A stretch of 64,000 nucleotides of DNA from Streptomyces sp. CB01201 (GTDB lineage Bacteria; Actinomycetota; Actinomycetes; Streptomycetales; Streptomycetaceae). Shown piece by piece: positions 44,054-52,644 of the stretch (the first letter of the stretch is position 1; every line of letters starts with the position of its first letter). The stretch lies in the NCBI RefSeq assembly GCF_002803085.1, contig NZ_NNBJ01000006.1, positions 1 through 64,000 on the forward strand, given 5' to 3'. Under the pieces are notes generated by a model. That model saw nothing but the letters and a program-made list of their open reading frames with translations. It was not told where the DNA came from and ran no database searches. A program made the position numbers and the translations under genes.

Positions 44054-45034
44054 TCAGTACGCCAGCGAGCGGTCGACGGCGTCGAGCACCCGGTCAAGGC
44101 CCGGCAGGTACTCCTCCTCAAGGCGGGCCGGCGGGTACGGGGCGTGATAGCCGCCGACCCTGAGCACCGGGGCCTCCAGGTGGTAGAAGCAGCGCTCGGT
44201 GATCCGGGCGGCGATCTCCGCGCCGGCGCCGTAGAAGACCGGAGCCTCGTGCACGACGACCAGCCGGCGGGTGCGCTCGACCGAGGCCTGGACGGCGTCG
44301 AAGTCGATGGGCGACATCGAGCGCAGGTCCACGACCTCGATCGACTTGCCCTCCTCCTGCGCGGCGGCCGCGGCTTCGAGGCACACCTTCACCATCGGCC
44401 CGTAGGCGACCAGGGTCAGGTCCGAACCGTCGCGCACCGTACGGGCCTTGTGCAGCGGGCCCGGGATGGAGTCGGTGTCGACCTCGCCCTTGTCCCAGTA
44501 GCGGCGCTTGGGCTCGAAGAAAATGACGGGGTCGTCGGACTGGATGGCCTGCTGCATCATCCAGTACGCGTCGGACGCGTTGGACGGGCTGACCACCTTG
44601 AGGCCGGCCACGTGCGCGAACAGCGCCTCGGGCGACTCGGAATGGTGCTCGACCGCGCCGATGCCGCCGCCGTACGGGATGCGTACGACGACCGGCAGCT
44701 TGATCTTGCCGAGCGCGCGGGCGTGCATCTTCGCGAGCTGGGTGACGATCTGGTCGTAGGCGGGGAAGACGAAACCGTCGAACTGGATCTCCACGACGGG
44801 CCGGTAGCCGCGCAGGGCCAGGCCGATCGCGGTGCCGACGATGCCGGACTCGGCGAGCGGGGTGTCGATGACCCGGTCCTCGCCGAAGTCCTTGAACAGG
44901 CCGTCGGTGACCCGGAAGACACCGCCGAGCTTGCCGACGTCCTCGCCCATGATCAGGACCTTGGGGTCGGTCTCCATCGCCTTGCGCAGCGACTCGTTGA
45001 TCGCCTTGGCGATCGGCAACTTCTGTACGGCCAT
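44054..45034 (-). CDS. bkdB: branched-chain 2-oxoacid dehydrogenase E1 beta
   Basis: The 326-residue subunit pairs with E1 alpha to form the thiamin-diphosphate-dependent decarboxylase. Signature segments are LPIAKAINESLRKAMETDPK, VLIMGEDVGKLGGVFRVTDG, DTPLAESGIVGTAIGLALRG, VVRIPYGGGIGAVEHHSESP and EAPVFYGAGAEIAARITERC. The GGGIGAVEHHSES loop contains the active-site His residues. The ATG at 45034 lies 2 bases after the E1 alpha stop. Confidence 0.95.
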   Translation of the reverse strand: MAVQKLPIAKAINESLRKAMETDPKVLIMGEDVGKLGGVFRVTDGLFKDFGEDRVIDTPLAESGIVGTAIGLALRGYRPVVEIQFDGFVFPAYDQIVTQLAKMHARALGKIKLPVVVRIPYGGGIGAVEHHSESPEALFAHVAGLKVVSPSNASDAYWMMQQAIQSDDPVIFFEPKRRYWDKGEVDTDSIPGPLHKARTVRDGSDLTLVAYGPMVKVCLEAAAAAQEEGKSIEVVDLRSMSPIDFDAVQASVERTRRLVVVHEAPVFYGAGAEIAARITERCFYHLEAPVLRVGGYHAPYPPARLEEEYLPGLDRVLDAVDRSLAY

Positions 45035-45036
45035 GG

Positions 45037-46191
45037 CTAGTTGCCCTCCCCGTCCGAGAACGACGCCTGGTAGGCGGCGAACTGGGCGCGCTCCTCGTCG
45101 ACCAGCGCGTGGCCGTCGGCGTAGATGTTCTCGAAGATCGCCATCGGCTCGGGGTCGGGCATCGCACGCACGGCCTCGCGCACCCGCTTGCCCAGCGTCT
45201 CCGACTCGCTCTCCAGCTCCTCGAAGAAGGCGGCGTCCGCGTGCCCGGCCTTCTCCAGGTAGCTGTGCAGGCGCAGGATCGGGTCCTTGGCCTCCCAGGC
45301 CTCGCGCTCCTCGTCGGCCCGGTACTTCGTCGGGTCGTCGGAAGTGGTGTGTGCGCCCATCCGGTAGGTGAACGCCTCGACCAGGGTGGGCCCTTCGCCC
45401 CGGCGGGCCCGCTCCAGGGCGGACCGCGTCACGGCCAGGCAGGCCAGCACGTCATTGCCGTCGACCCGCACACCGGGGAAGCCGAAGCCCTGCGCGCGCT
45501 GGTAGAGCGGCACGCGCATCTGCTTCTCGGTGGGCTCGGAGATGGCCCACTGGTTGTTCTGACAGAAGAACACGACGGGGGCGTTGTAGACGGCGGAGAA
45601 GGTGAAGGCCTCCGCCACGTCGCCCTGGCTGGAGGCGCCGTCGCCGAAGTAGGCGACGACCGCGCTGTCCGCGCCGTCCTTGGCGACGCCCATCGCGTAC
45701 CCGGTCGCGTGCAGCGTCTGGGAGCCGATGACGATCGTGTACAGATGGAAATTGTTGCTGTTGGGGTCCCAGCCACCGTGGTTGACGCCACGGAACATGC
45801 CGAGCAGGTTCGTCGGGTCGACGCCGCGGCACCAGGCGACGCCGTGCTCGCGGTAGGTCGGGAAGACGTAGTCGTCGTCCCGCAGCGCACGTCCGGAGCC
45901 GATCTGCGCGGCCTCCTGACCGAGCAGCGAGGCCCACAGACCCAGTTCGCCCTGCCGTTGCAGGGCGGTGGCCTCGGCGTCGAAGCGGCGCGTGAGGACC
46001 ATGTCGCGGTAGAGGCCGCGCAGTTCCTCCGGGCTCAGGTCGACGTCGTAGTCAGGGTGCTCGACCCGCTCGCCCTCGGGCGTCAGCAGCTGTACGAGCT
46101 CGGGCTCGGCGGCCGTCTTCCTTGCGCCGGCCCCGGCGGTGCGCTTGCTGCTGCGGCGCGGTTTGCGCGCGGCAGTGCTCTCCACGGTCAC
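45037..46191 (-). CDS. bkdA: branched-chain 2-oxoacid dehydrogenase E1 alpha
   Basis: The 384-residue subunit decarboxylates branched-chain 2-oxoacids from Val, Leu and Ile, which supplies starter units for branched fatty acids and many polyketides. The thiamin-diphosphate motif GDGASSQGDVAEAFTFSAVY...CQNNQW and RMGAHTTSDDPTKYR are clear. The first ~25 residues are unusually basic (ARKPRRSSKRTAGAGARK) and absent from the second E1 alpha. The GTG at 46191 is preceded by GGAGGAG; the open frame extends to 46365 without protein-like sequence. The substrate class is inferred from the paired bkd operons and the nearby Lrp-type regulator. Confidence 0.93.
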   Translation of the reverse strand: MTVESTAARKPRRSSKRTAGAGARKTAAEPELVQLLTPEGERVEHPDYDVDLSPEELRGLYRDMVLTRRFDAEATALQRQGELGLWASLLGQEAAQIGSGRALRDDDYVFPTYREHGVAWCRGVDPTNLLGMFRGVNHGGWDPNSNNFHLYTIVIGSQTLHATGYAMGVAKDGADSAVVAYFGDGASSQGDVAEAFTFSAVYNAPVVFFCQNNQWAISEPTEKQMRVPLYQRAQGFGFPGVRVDGNDVLACLAVTRSALERARRGEGPTLVEAFTYRMGAHTTSDDPTKYRADEEREAWEAKDPILRLHSYLEKAGHADAAFFEELESESETLGKRVREAVRAMPDPEPMAIFENIYADGHALVDEERAQFAAYQASFSDGEGN

Positions 46192-46576
46192 GTGCGTGCT
46201 CCTCCGTCTGTCCGGCTCCCGGGTTCGCCGGTGAGCCTGGGGGTCCCCCCGGCTCGACCAGAGCGTGGGGGAGGCTCGCCTGTCCGTCTCAAGTGCACGG
46301 GGGTGTGCGCGCTCGGCCGGGATCAGGCGTGACAGGTGTTCCGGCGAGCGCCCTGACAAAAGCACGTTACCCAGTGCTGCGCATTACTGCGAAACCCCAC
46401 TTGACCTGCGATTTTGCTTGGATTTCCAAGTAAATCGAGAAAGTGGGGAACAGTCGCTGGTCACAGCCTTGCAGGCCGCCGGAACAACGGCACGTTATCC
46501 CGGCCGCGCGGGTTCGGGAAGGGGTCTCCTACGGCACCTTCCGGCGTCCTTCGGATGAATGTGTGAGACTGATTCC
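46192..46576. promoter_or_regulatory. 385-bp divergent promoter region between bkdA and response regulator
   Basis: No gene is seen. Most is GC-rich, but 46380-46445 is an AT-rich island (GCGATTTTGCTTGGATTTCC) centred on the palindrome at 46417-46430. It should hold promoters for both directions. Confidence 0.6.
46417..46430. promoter_or_regulatory. CTTGGA-TT-TCCAAG palindrome
   Basis: A perfect 6-bp inverted repeat lies in the AT-rich part of the bkdA/response-regulator promoter region. The flanking CGATTTTGCTTG resembles CGCATTTTGGCTA near 61994-62006 at the second bkd promoter, so a shared Lrp-type regulator is possible. Confidence 0.4.
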
Positions 46577-47239
46577 GTGCGCGAAACAGGCAAAATCACC
46601 GTATTCCTGCTGGACGACCACGAGGTGGTCCGTCGCGGCGTCCACGAAATGCTGTCCGTGGAGGACGACATCGAAGTGGTCGGCGAGGCCGGCACCGCGG
46701 CGGACGCCCTGGTCAGGATCCCCGCCACCCGTCCCGATGTCGCCGTGCTCGATGTCCGGCTGCCGGACGGCAGCGGGGTCGAGGTCTGCCGGGAGATCCG
46801 TTCGCAGAACGAGGACATCAAGTGCCTGATGCTCACCTCGTTCGCGGACGACGAGGCGCTCTTCGACGCGATCATGGCCGGTGCCTCCGGATACGTCCTC
46901 AAGGCGATCCGCGGCAGCGAACTGCTGACCGCGGTCCGTGACGTGGCGGCCGGCAAGTCGCTGCTCGACCCGGTGGCCACCGCCCGGGTCCTGGAGCGGC
47001 TGCGCGACGGCGGCAAGAGCAAGGGCGACGACCGCCTGGCCAACCTCACCGAGCAGGAACGCAAGATCCTCGACCTCATCGGCGAGGGTCTGACCAACCG
47101 CGTCATCGGTGAGCGCCTGCACCTCGCAGAGAAGACGATCAAGAACTACGTCTCCTCGCTGCTCTCCAAGCTCGGCATGGAACGCCGCTCCCAGGCCGCC
47201 GCGTACGTGGCCCGCATCCAGGCCGAGAAGAACCACTGA
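46577..47239 (+). CDS. NarL/FixJ-type response regulator (orphan)
   Basis: This ~220-residue protein has a receiver domain with the acidic pair Asp13/Asp14, phosphoacceptor Asp59 (VAVLDVRLPDG), Thr87/Ser88 and Lys109 (GYVLKAI). A LuxR helix-turn-helix follows (NLTEQERKILDLIGEGLTNR, VIGERLHLAEKTIKNYVSSL). No histidine kinase is adjacent. The start is uncertain: GTG at 46577 or ATG at 46559, neither with a strong ribosome-binding site. It is divergent from bkdA. From memory, the same pairing occurs in S. coelicolor (SCO3817/SCO3818). Confidence 0.93.
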   Translation: MRETGKITVFLLDDHEVVRRGVHEMLSVEDDIEVVGEAGTAADALVRIPATRPDVAVLDVRLPDGSGVEVCREIRSQNEDIKCLMLTSFADDEALFDAIMAGASGYVLKAIRGSELLTAVRDVAAGKSLLDPVATARVLERLRDGGKSKGDDRLANLTEQERKILDLIGEGLTNRVIGERLHLAEKTIKNYVSSLLSKLGMERRSQAAAYVARIQAEKNH

Positions 47240-47250
47240 CCGCCTCCTGG

Positions 47251-47313
47251 AAGAGCCCGGGCGCCGCGCATTAAGGGACCTACGGCCCGCACGCGTGGGG
47301 CGCCGGGCTCTTT
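47251..47313 (+). terminator. terminator after the response regulator
   Basis: AAGAGCCCGG(G)CGCC pairs with GGCGCCGGGCTCTT across a ~33-base loop and is followed by TC. It starts 12 bases after the stop. Confidence 0.65.
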
Positions 47314-47346
47314 CAGCGGACGGGTGCCGGGCGCGAAGGTGGGGGC

Positions 47347-47763
47347 ATGTCCTCCGAGGAAGCCCGCGCCATCGAGCTGCTCGGCCGTGTTCCGTACGGC
47401 CGCGTGGCGACCAGCATGCGAGCCCTGCCGTTCGTGGCCCCGGCCCGCCACATCGTGGTCGACGGCTGTGTGATGCTGCGGCTGCACGCGGGGCTCGGCT
47501 ACCACCACGCCTGCCTGGGCAGCGTGGTCGCGTACGGCGCCGACAATCTGAGCACGGGCGAGCAGCACGTGTGGTCGGTGCAGTTCACCGGGACCGCGGA
47601 GCCCTTCGAGCCGACCGCCGCGCAGCTCAAGCTGTTCGGCAGCGACCCGCGCGAGGTGGACGGGGAGCCCTTCGACGCCGTGTACATGCGGATCGAACCC
47701 CAGTTCGTGACCGTCCATTCGCTGGACTACTCCACGGAGCGCCGACTCAAACACGCTGCGTGA
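47347..47763 (+). CDS. pyridoxamine 5'-phosphate oxidase-like flavoprotein
   Basis: The 138-residue split-barrel protein has the actinobacterial PNPOx-like pattern EEARAIELLGRVPYGRVATS ... LPFVAPARHIVVDGCVMLRL, then SVVAYGADNLSTGEQHVWSV and a C-terminal EPQFVTVHSLDY. Relatives bind FMN, F420 or heme; which applies is not evident. It is a short, complete member. The next gene follows after 15 bases. Confidence 0.88.
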   Translation: MSSEEARAIELLGRVPYGRVATSMRALPFVAPARHIVVDGCVMLRLHAGLGYHHACLGSVVAYGADNLSTGEQHVWSVQFTGTAEPFEPTAAQLKLFGSDPREVDGEPFDAVYMRIEPQFVTVHSLDYSTERRLKHAA

Positions 47764-47778
47764 TCTAACATCTGACGA

Positions 47779-48792
47779 GTGCCGCGCTCATCTGCAATCC
47801 CTCCCGTGAGCGAGCTACTGCGCCGCTACGAGACCCCCGGTGAGCCGCTCTCCTGTGAACGGGTCGCCCAGGGCCTGCTGAACCGCGGCTACCGGCTCGC
47901 CACCACCCGCGGCGACTACTTCCTCAAGCACCACCTGGACGGCGACCACGAGGCCATCGCCCGCCAGCACCGCGCCACCGAGCGCCTCCAGACCCTGGGC
48001 GTGCCCGTGGCTCCGCCCGTCCCGGACGCCGACGGCGACACCGTCGCGGTGATCGGCGGCCACTGCTACGCCCTGCACCCCTGGGTGCACGGCCGCCACC
48101 GCGACGGGGCCCAGCTGTGCGCCGTGGAGTCCCGCAGGCTCGGCGCGCTGCTCGGGCTCGTGCACACCTGCCTTGCGCAGGTCATGGAGCCCGATGTGCC
48201 GCAGGCGGAGCACCGCAGCGCCGACCCGGCCGACACCCTCGCACTCATCGACGACCTGGTGGCACGGGCCCGCAGACACCAGCCACGGGACGCCTTCGAC
48301 GAGCTCGCCGAGCACCGCCTTCTGGAGCGCCGCTTACTCCTCGGCCTGCACGCCCACCGTCGCCCGGCGGCCCCCGCGACCGGCGCCTGGGTGCACGGCG
48401 ACTTCCATCCGCTGAACCTGCTGTACCGGGGCGAGGGCCGCTCGGCCGAGCCCGCCGCGATCGTCGACTGGGACCGCCTCGGCGTCCAGCCGCGCGCCGA
48501 GGAGGCGGTCCGGGCCGCGGTGATCTTCTTCGTCCGCCCCTCTGGCGAGCTGGAACTGGCGAAGGTACGCGCCTACGCCCGCGCCTACCGCCGGGCCGCC
48601 GGAGCCGACGCCGAGGAACTGGCGGCCGCCGTGCACCGGGTGTGGTGGGAGCGGCTCAACGACTTCTGGATCCTGCGCTGGCGCTACCAGCTGCACGACC
48701 GAAGGGCCGACCCGCAGTTTCCTGCGGCGTCGGCCCTTGCGGTGTGGTGGACCCGCGAGTACGAGGCGGTGTGCGAGGCCTTCGCGGGGTGA
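47779..48792 (+). CDS. aminoglycoside phosphotransferase-fold kinase with a TTA codon
   Basis: The 337-residue protein has the APH/homoserine-kinase-II fold: GLLNRGYRLATTRGDYFLKH (ATP-binding strands), the Brenner motif WVHGDFHPLNLLY (catalytic Asp, metal Asn) and the metal-binding AAIVDWDRLGVQPRAEEAV. The substrate is unknown; it need not be an antibiotic. Codon 186 at 48334-48336 is TTA, so expression may depend on bldA. The GTG at 47779 is used; a GTG at 47806 (MSELLRRYE) is an alternative. It converges with the kinase gene at 48804, with 11 bases between stops. Confidence 0.85.
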   Translation: MPRSSAIPPVSELLRRYETPGEPLSCERVAQGLLNRGYRLATTRGDYFLKHHLDGDHEAIARQHRATERLQTLGVPVAPPVPDADGDTVAVIGGHCYALHPWVHGRHRDGAQLCAVESRRLGALLGLVHTCLAQVMEPDVPQAEHRSADPADTLALIDDLVARARRHQPRDAFDELAEHRLLERRLLLGLHAHRRPAAPATGAWVHGDFHPLNLLYRGEGRSAEPAAIVDWDRLGVQPRAEEAVRAAVIFFVRPSGELELAKVRAYARAYRRAAGADAEELAAAVHRVWWERLNDFWILRWRYQLHDRRADPQFPAASALAVWWTREYEAVCEAFAG

Positions 48793-48803
48793 GGAGGTGC
48801 CGG

Positions 48804-50510
48804 TCAGGGGCTCGGCTTGGTGCCCCCGGGGCCGGCCGCGGTGCCGGTGTTCCCGGCGCTCGTGCCGGTGTTCCCGGCCGACGTTCCCGTGTTGCCACTG
48901 GAGGTGCCGGTGTTCCCCGAGGTCGTGCCCTCGGTGGTCCCGGTGTTCCCGGTCGACGTTCCCGTGTTGCCGCTGGAGGTGCCGGTGTTCCCCGAGGTCG
49001 TGCCCTCGTTCCCCGAGGTCGTGCCCTCGGTGTCCGTGCCCTCGCTCGTCCCGGACGTCGTGCCCTGGCTGGTGCCCGGCGAGTGCGAGGACTGCGACTT
49101 GCTCGGCGACGGCGAGGCGGAGCGCGAGCGGTGGCGCGAGGGCGACTCGCCGTTGCCGTTGGAGCTGCTGCCGTAGGTCTGGCCCTGGCTGGTGCCCGGG
49201 GTGTCCGGCGTGGAGGGCGTGTCCGACGGGGAGACCGACGGCGAGGTCTTCGGGGAGTTCGAGGTCGTGCCCCCGCCGCCCCCGGAGCTTCCGCCCGTGT
49301 TCTGCGTGGCCTTCAGCGCGAAGGCCACGCCCACCGCGATCGCGACGATCGCGAGCACCACGAACAGCACCATCTTGCCGCCCCGGCCGCCGCCCTGCTT
49401 GTGGCCGCCGTGGTCGTAGCCGTCGTATCCGCCGTCGTTCGGATTCATCGGCGGCAGGATCGGGCCGCCGAACTGCGAGGTCTCCCCGTGCATCGGGTGG
49501 CCCATGGCCGCCGTCGCGCCGGGGCTGCCCATCGCGGGTGTGTGGCCGCCCTCGTGCATCAGCTCGACCGGGCCGGTGTTCCAGGTGCCGGTGTGGCCGC
49601 CCTGCTGCTGGAGCATTTGCAGGCCGTACTGGACCAGGCCGCGCATCTCCTCGGCGGACTGGAAACGGTCGTCCGGGTCCTTGGCGAGCGAACGCATGAC
49701 GAGGCCGTCGAGCTCCGGCGGCGCCACGTGCGCCACCTGCGACGGCGGCACCGGCATGTCCTGGACGTGCTGGTAGACCACGCTCAGCGGCGTCTCACCG
49801 ATGAACGGGGGCCGCAGCGCGAGGAGTTCGTACAGCAGACAGCCCGTGGCGTACAGGTCGGAACGGTGGTCGACGGCCTTGCCGAGCGCCTGCTCCGGCG
49901 AGAGGTACTGCGGGGTGCCCATGACCATGCCGGTCTGGGTCATCGTCGACTGGGCGCCGTGCAGCGCCCGCGCGATGCCGAAGTCCATCACCTTGACCGC
50001 GCCGGTGTCCGTGATGATCACGTTGGCGGGCTTGATGTCACGGTGCACGATGCCGTGCTGGTGCGAGTAGGCGAGCGCCTCCAGGACGCCGGACACGATG
50101 ATCAGCGCCTGCTCCGGCGGCGGGGCGTCCGCGTCGACCAGGAGGTCGCGGATGGTGCGGCCCTCGACCAGCTCCATCACGATGTACGGGACGGTCTGGC
50201 CGCCCACGAAGTCCTCACCGGAGTCGTACACGGCCACCACCGCGTGGTGGTTGAGTCCGGCCACCGACTGTGCCTCACGCGTGAAGCGCGCCTTGGACAC
50301 CGGGTCCTCGGCCAGATCGGCGCGCAGCAGCTTCACGGCGACGGTACGGCCCAGGCGCACGTCCTCGGCGGCGAACACCTCCGCCATGCCGCCGCGCCCG
50401 AGGCGGTGCGTGAGGCGGTAGCGGCCGTCGCCGACGAGTCCGCCGACCCACGACTCGTGGTCCTGCGCATCGGCCATCCCGGCGCCGTTTCCGTCGGGTT
50501 CGGGTGCCAT
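48804..50510 (-). CDS. transmembrane Ser/Thr protein kinase with low-complexity extracellular repeats
   Basis: In this 568-residue kinase, residues ~30-290 form a Hanks-type domain: GRGGMAEVFAAEDVRLGRTV, VAVKLLRADLAEDP, VHRDIKPANVIITDTGAVKV (catalytic Asp) and DFGIARALHGAQSTMT (activation loop with Ser/Thr). A Gly/Met/His-rich juxtamembrane linker follows, then one membrane helix near 377-400 (MVLFVVLAIVAIAVGVAFAL). The extracellular part is a long Ser/Thr/Gly repeat (EGTTSGNTGTSSGNTGTSAG) instead of PASTA domains. Such a tail may be glycosylated or cell-wall-embedded. It is divergent from a second, PASTA-type kinase. Confidence 0.93.
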   Translation of the reverse strand: MAPEPDGNGAGMADAQDHESWVGGLVGDGRYRLTHRLGRGGMAEVFAAEDVRLGRTVAVKLLRADLAEDPVSKARFTREAQSVAGLNHHAVVAVYDSGEDFVGGQTVPYIVMELVEGRTIRDLLVDADAPPPEQALIIVSGVLEALAYSHQHGIVHRDIKPANVIITDTGAVKVMDFGIARALHGAQSTMTQTGMVMGTPQYLSPEQALGKAVDHRSDLYATGCLLYELLALRPPFIGETPLSVVYQHVQDMPVPPSQVAHVAPPELDGLVMRSLAKDPDDRFQSAEEMRGLVQYGLQMLQQQGGHTGTWNTGPVELMHEGGHTPAMGSPGATAAMGHPMHGETSQFGGPILPPMNPNDGGYDGYDHGGHKQGGGRGGKMVLFVVLAIVAIAVGVAFALKATQNTGGSSGGGGGTTSNSPKTSPSVSPSDTPSTPDTPGTSQGQTYGSSSNGNGESPSRHRSRSASPSPSKSQSSHSPGTSQGTTSGTSEGTDTEGTTSGNEGTTSGNTGTSSGNTGTSTGNTGTTEGTTSGNTGTSSGNTGTSAGNTGTSAGNTGTAAGPGGTKPSP

Positions 50511-50833
50511 CAGTCCTCGCCGTCGTATCTGGCCGCGTCAGCGGTCTTCTTTACGGTCTTCCGTCGTGCTCATCACCTGGTTGTGCAGTAGTGCACGCTA
50601 CAGCGTTCGCGCGGGGCGCCGGTCCGGGATGGACCGGCCATCCAATCGGTTCCGTGTGTACCCATGCAAATCCCGTACGTTTTCCATGCTGGTCCTGTAA
50701 CGCTTGCGAGACTCTTCCAGCGCGTACGGTCACGGAACGGGCACGCGGCTTGACGTGTCCGACCCCTCGGGCAGACTTGGCCTGAAAAATCGAGGATCAG
50801 CACTGGCCGCCGGGCCGAGGGGGAAGCACAGTC
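50511..50833. promoter_or_regulatory. divergent promoter region between the two kinases
   Basis: No gene is seen in these 323 bases. GTGCA-GTAG-TGCAC (50583-50596) and a hairpin GCCGGTCC/GGACCGGC (50618-50638) are present. The patch around 50641-50710 is less GC-rich and a likely promoter. Confidence 0.5.
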
Positions 50834-52459
50834 ATGAGCCAGGACGGCGCACACGGCCGGTATGCGGGCGGTTCCATCGCGGGCGGGCGCTACCAGCTGC
50901 GCGATCTCCTCGGCGAGGGCGGCATGGCCTCGGTGTACCTCGCGTACGACTCCGCCCTCGACCGCCAGGTCGCCATCAAGACCCTGCACACCGAACTCGG
51001 CCGGGAACAGTCGTTCCGCGAGCGGTTCCGCCGCGAGGCGCAGGCCGTCGCCAAGCTCCAGCACACCAACATCGTCTCCGTCTTCGACACCGGCGAGGAC
51101 ACGGTCACCTTCAGCGGCTCCGCCGCGGACGGCGGCGTCATGCCGTACATCGTCATGGAGTACGTCGAGGGCGAGCCGCTCGGCTCGACGCTGCACCGCG
51201 ACATCCAGCAGTACGGCGCGATGCCCGCCGACAAGGCCCTCAAGGTGACGGCCGACGTGCTGGCCGCCCTGGAGGCCAGCCACGAGATGGGCCTGGTCCA
51301 CCGGGACATCAAGCCGGGCAACGTGATGATGACCAAGCGCGGCGTCGTCAAGGTGATGGACTTCGGCATCGCCCGCGCGATGCAGTCGGGCGTCACCTCG
51401 ATGACCCAGACCGGCATGGTCGTCGGCACCCCCCAGTACCTGTCGCCCGAGCAGGCGCTGGGCCGCGGCGTGGACGCCCGCTCGGACCTGTACTCGGTCG
51501 GCATCATGCTCTTCCAGCTGCTGACCGGACGGATCCCCTTCGACGCCGACTCGCCGCTCGCGATCGCGTACGCGCACGTCCAGGAGGAGCCGGTCGCCCC
51601 CTCCTCCGTCAACCGGTCGATCACCCCGGCGATGGACGCGCTGGTCGCCCGCGCCCTGAAGAAGAACCCGAACGAGCGCTTCCCGAGCGCCCAGGCCATG
51701 TACGACGAGATCCACCGGATCGCGGCCGCGGGCCAGACGGGCGGTGCCCCGGTCATCACCGGTGGCGCCCCGCCGGTCAGCGGCGCGGGGCTCGGCGCGA
51801 CGGTCTTCCCGCCGCTCGACTCGCAGGCCGCGCCCGGCTTCCAGGGTGGTGTGCAGACGCCGTACCAGCCGGGCCCCTACGGTCCGCCCACCCCGGCGCC
51901 GACCCCGCAGCACCAGCCCTCGTACGGCTATCCGCAGCAGCACGCCCCGATGGCCCAGACACCGCCGCCGTACCCGATGTCCCCGACGCAGACACCCGCG
52001 TCCGGATCGGGTGGTGCGAAGCGGAACACCCCGGTGATCGTGGGCGCGATCGCGGTGGCCCTGCTCGCGATCGGCGGCCTGATCACGGTGCTGACGATGA
52101 ACAACAAGGACAGCGGCAGCAGCGGCGGCGGCAGCGCGAAGGCCAGCGGTTCCGCGGTGGCCGGCCACAAGGGTCCGGAGCGCGACCGCACGATGGACAC
52201 CAACAAGTGCACCTCGCCGCAGATCTCCACGGTGGACCCGGGCAAGGTGCAGGCGCCCGACTTCACGTACAAGGACATCCTCTCGGTGAAGTCCTGCATC
52301 CAGGCCGCGGGCTGGAAGGTCAACACCGAGACGATCGACAGCGGCCAGTGGGGCCAGGACGTGGTCGTCACCCAGTTCCCGGCGGCCGGGGTGGACGTGG
52401 ACAAGAAGGAAGCGCAGTTCACGCTCCAGATCTCGTCGGGCAACGCGCCCGCCCAGTAG
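50834..52459 (+). CDS. transmembrane Ser/Thr protein kinase with a C-terminal PASTA-like domain
   Basis: In this 541-residue protein, residues ~14-285 form a Hanks-type kinase domain (GEGGMASVYLAYDSALDRQV, VAIKTLHTELGREQ, VHRDIKPGNVMMTKRGVVKV, DFGIARAMQSGVTSMTQTG). A Pro/Gln/Tyr-rich linker and a membrane helix near 398-425 (TPVIVGAIAVALLAIGGLIT) follow. One PASTA-like extracellular domain (VQAPDFTYKDILSVKSCIQA ... VVVTQFPAAGVDVDKKEAQF) ends the protein. PASTA kinases sense peptidoglycan fragments and control growth and division. A single PASTA repeat is fewer than the usual three or four. A strong terminator follows. Confidence 0.94.
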   Translation: MSQDGAHGRYAGGSIAGGRYQLRDLLGEGGMASVYLAYDSALDRQVAIKTLHTELGREQSFRERFRREAQAVAKLQHTNIVSVFDTGEDTVTFSGSAADGGVMPYIVMEYVEGEPLGSTLHRDIQQYGAMPADKALKVTADVLAALEASHEMGLVHRDIKPGNVMMTKRGVVKVMDFGIARAMQSGVTSMTQTGMVVGTPQYLSPEQALGRGVDARSDLYSVGIMLFQLLTGRIPFDADSPLAIAYAHVQEEPVAPSSVNRSITPAMDALVARALKKNPNERFPSAQAMYDEIHRIAAAGQTGGAPVITGGAPPVSGAGLGATVFPPLDSQAAPGFQGGVQTPYQPGPYGPPTPAPTPQHQPSYGYPQQHAPMAQTPPPYPMSPTQTPASGSGGAKRNTPVIVGAIAVALLAIGGLITVLTMNNKDSGSSGGGSAKASGSAVAGHKGPERDRTMDTNKCTSPQISTVDPGKVQAPDFTYKDILSVKSCIQAAGWKVNTETIDSGQWGQDVVVTQFPAAGVDVDKKEAQFTLQISSGNAPAQ

Positions 52460-52475
52460 GCGCACAGCTCGTTCC

Positions 52476-52509
52476 GTGCAGGCCCGGCACCCTCGTGCCG
52501 GGCCTGCAC
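52476..52509 (+). terminator. terminator of the PASTA kinase gene
   Basis: GTGCAGGCCCGGCAC and GTGCCGGGCCTGCAC form a perfect 15-bp stem around CCTC, 16 bases after the stop. Confidence 0.9.
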
Positions 52510-52644
52510 GCGTGGGGCCGCAGGTGACGGTCCGGCTCGTTCGGCGCAGGACCGACGGCTCCCGGGATGCCGGGCAACTCCCCCCGTGTGACGCTGATTC
52601 GGTCACCCAGGCGTTTCACGTCCGTACGGGAGGGGGCCCCTCGC

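Noticed and set aside
47779..48792. Aminoglycoside resistance gene
   Set aside because: The fold is shared by many kinases including homoserine kinase; sequence and context give no sign of an antibiotic substrate.
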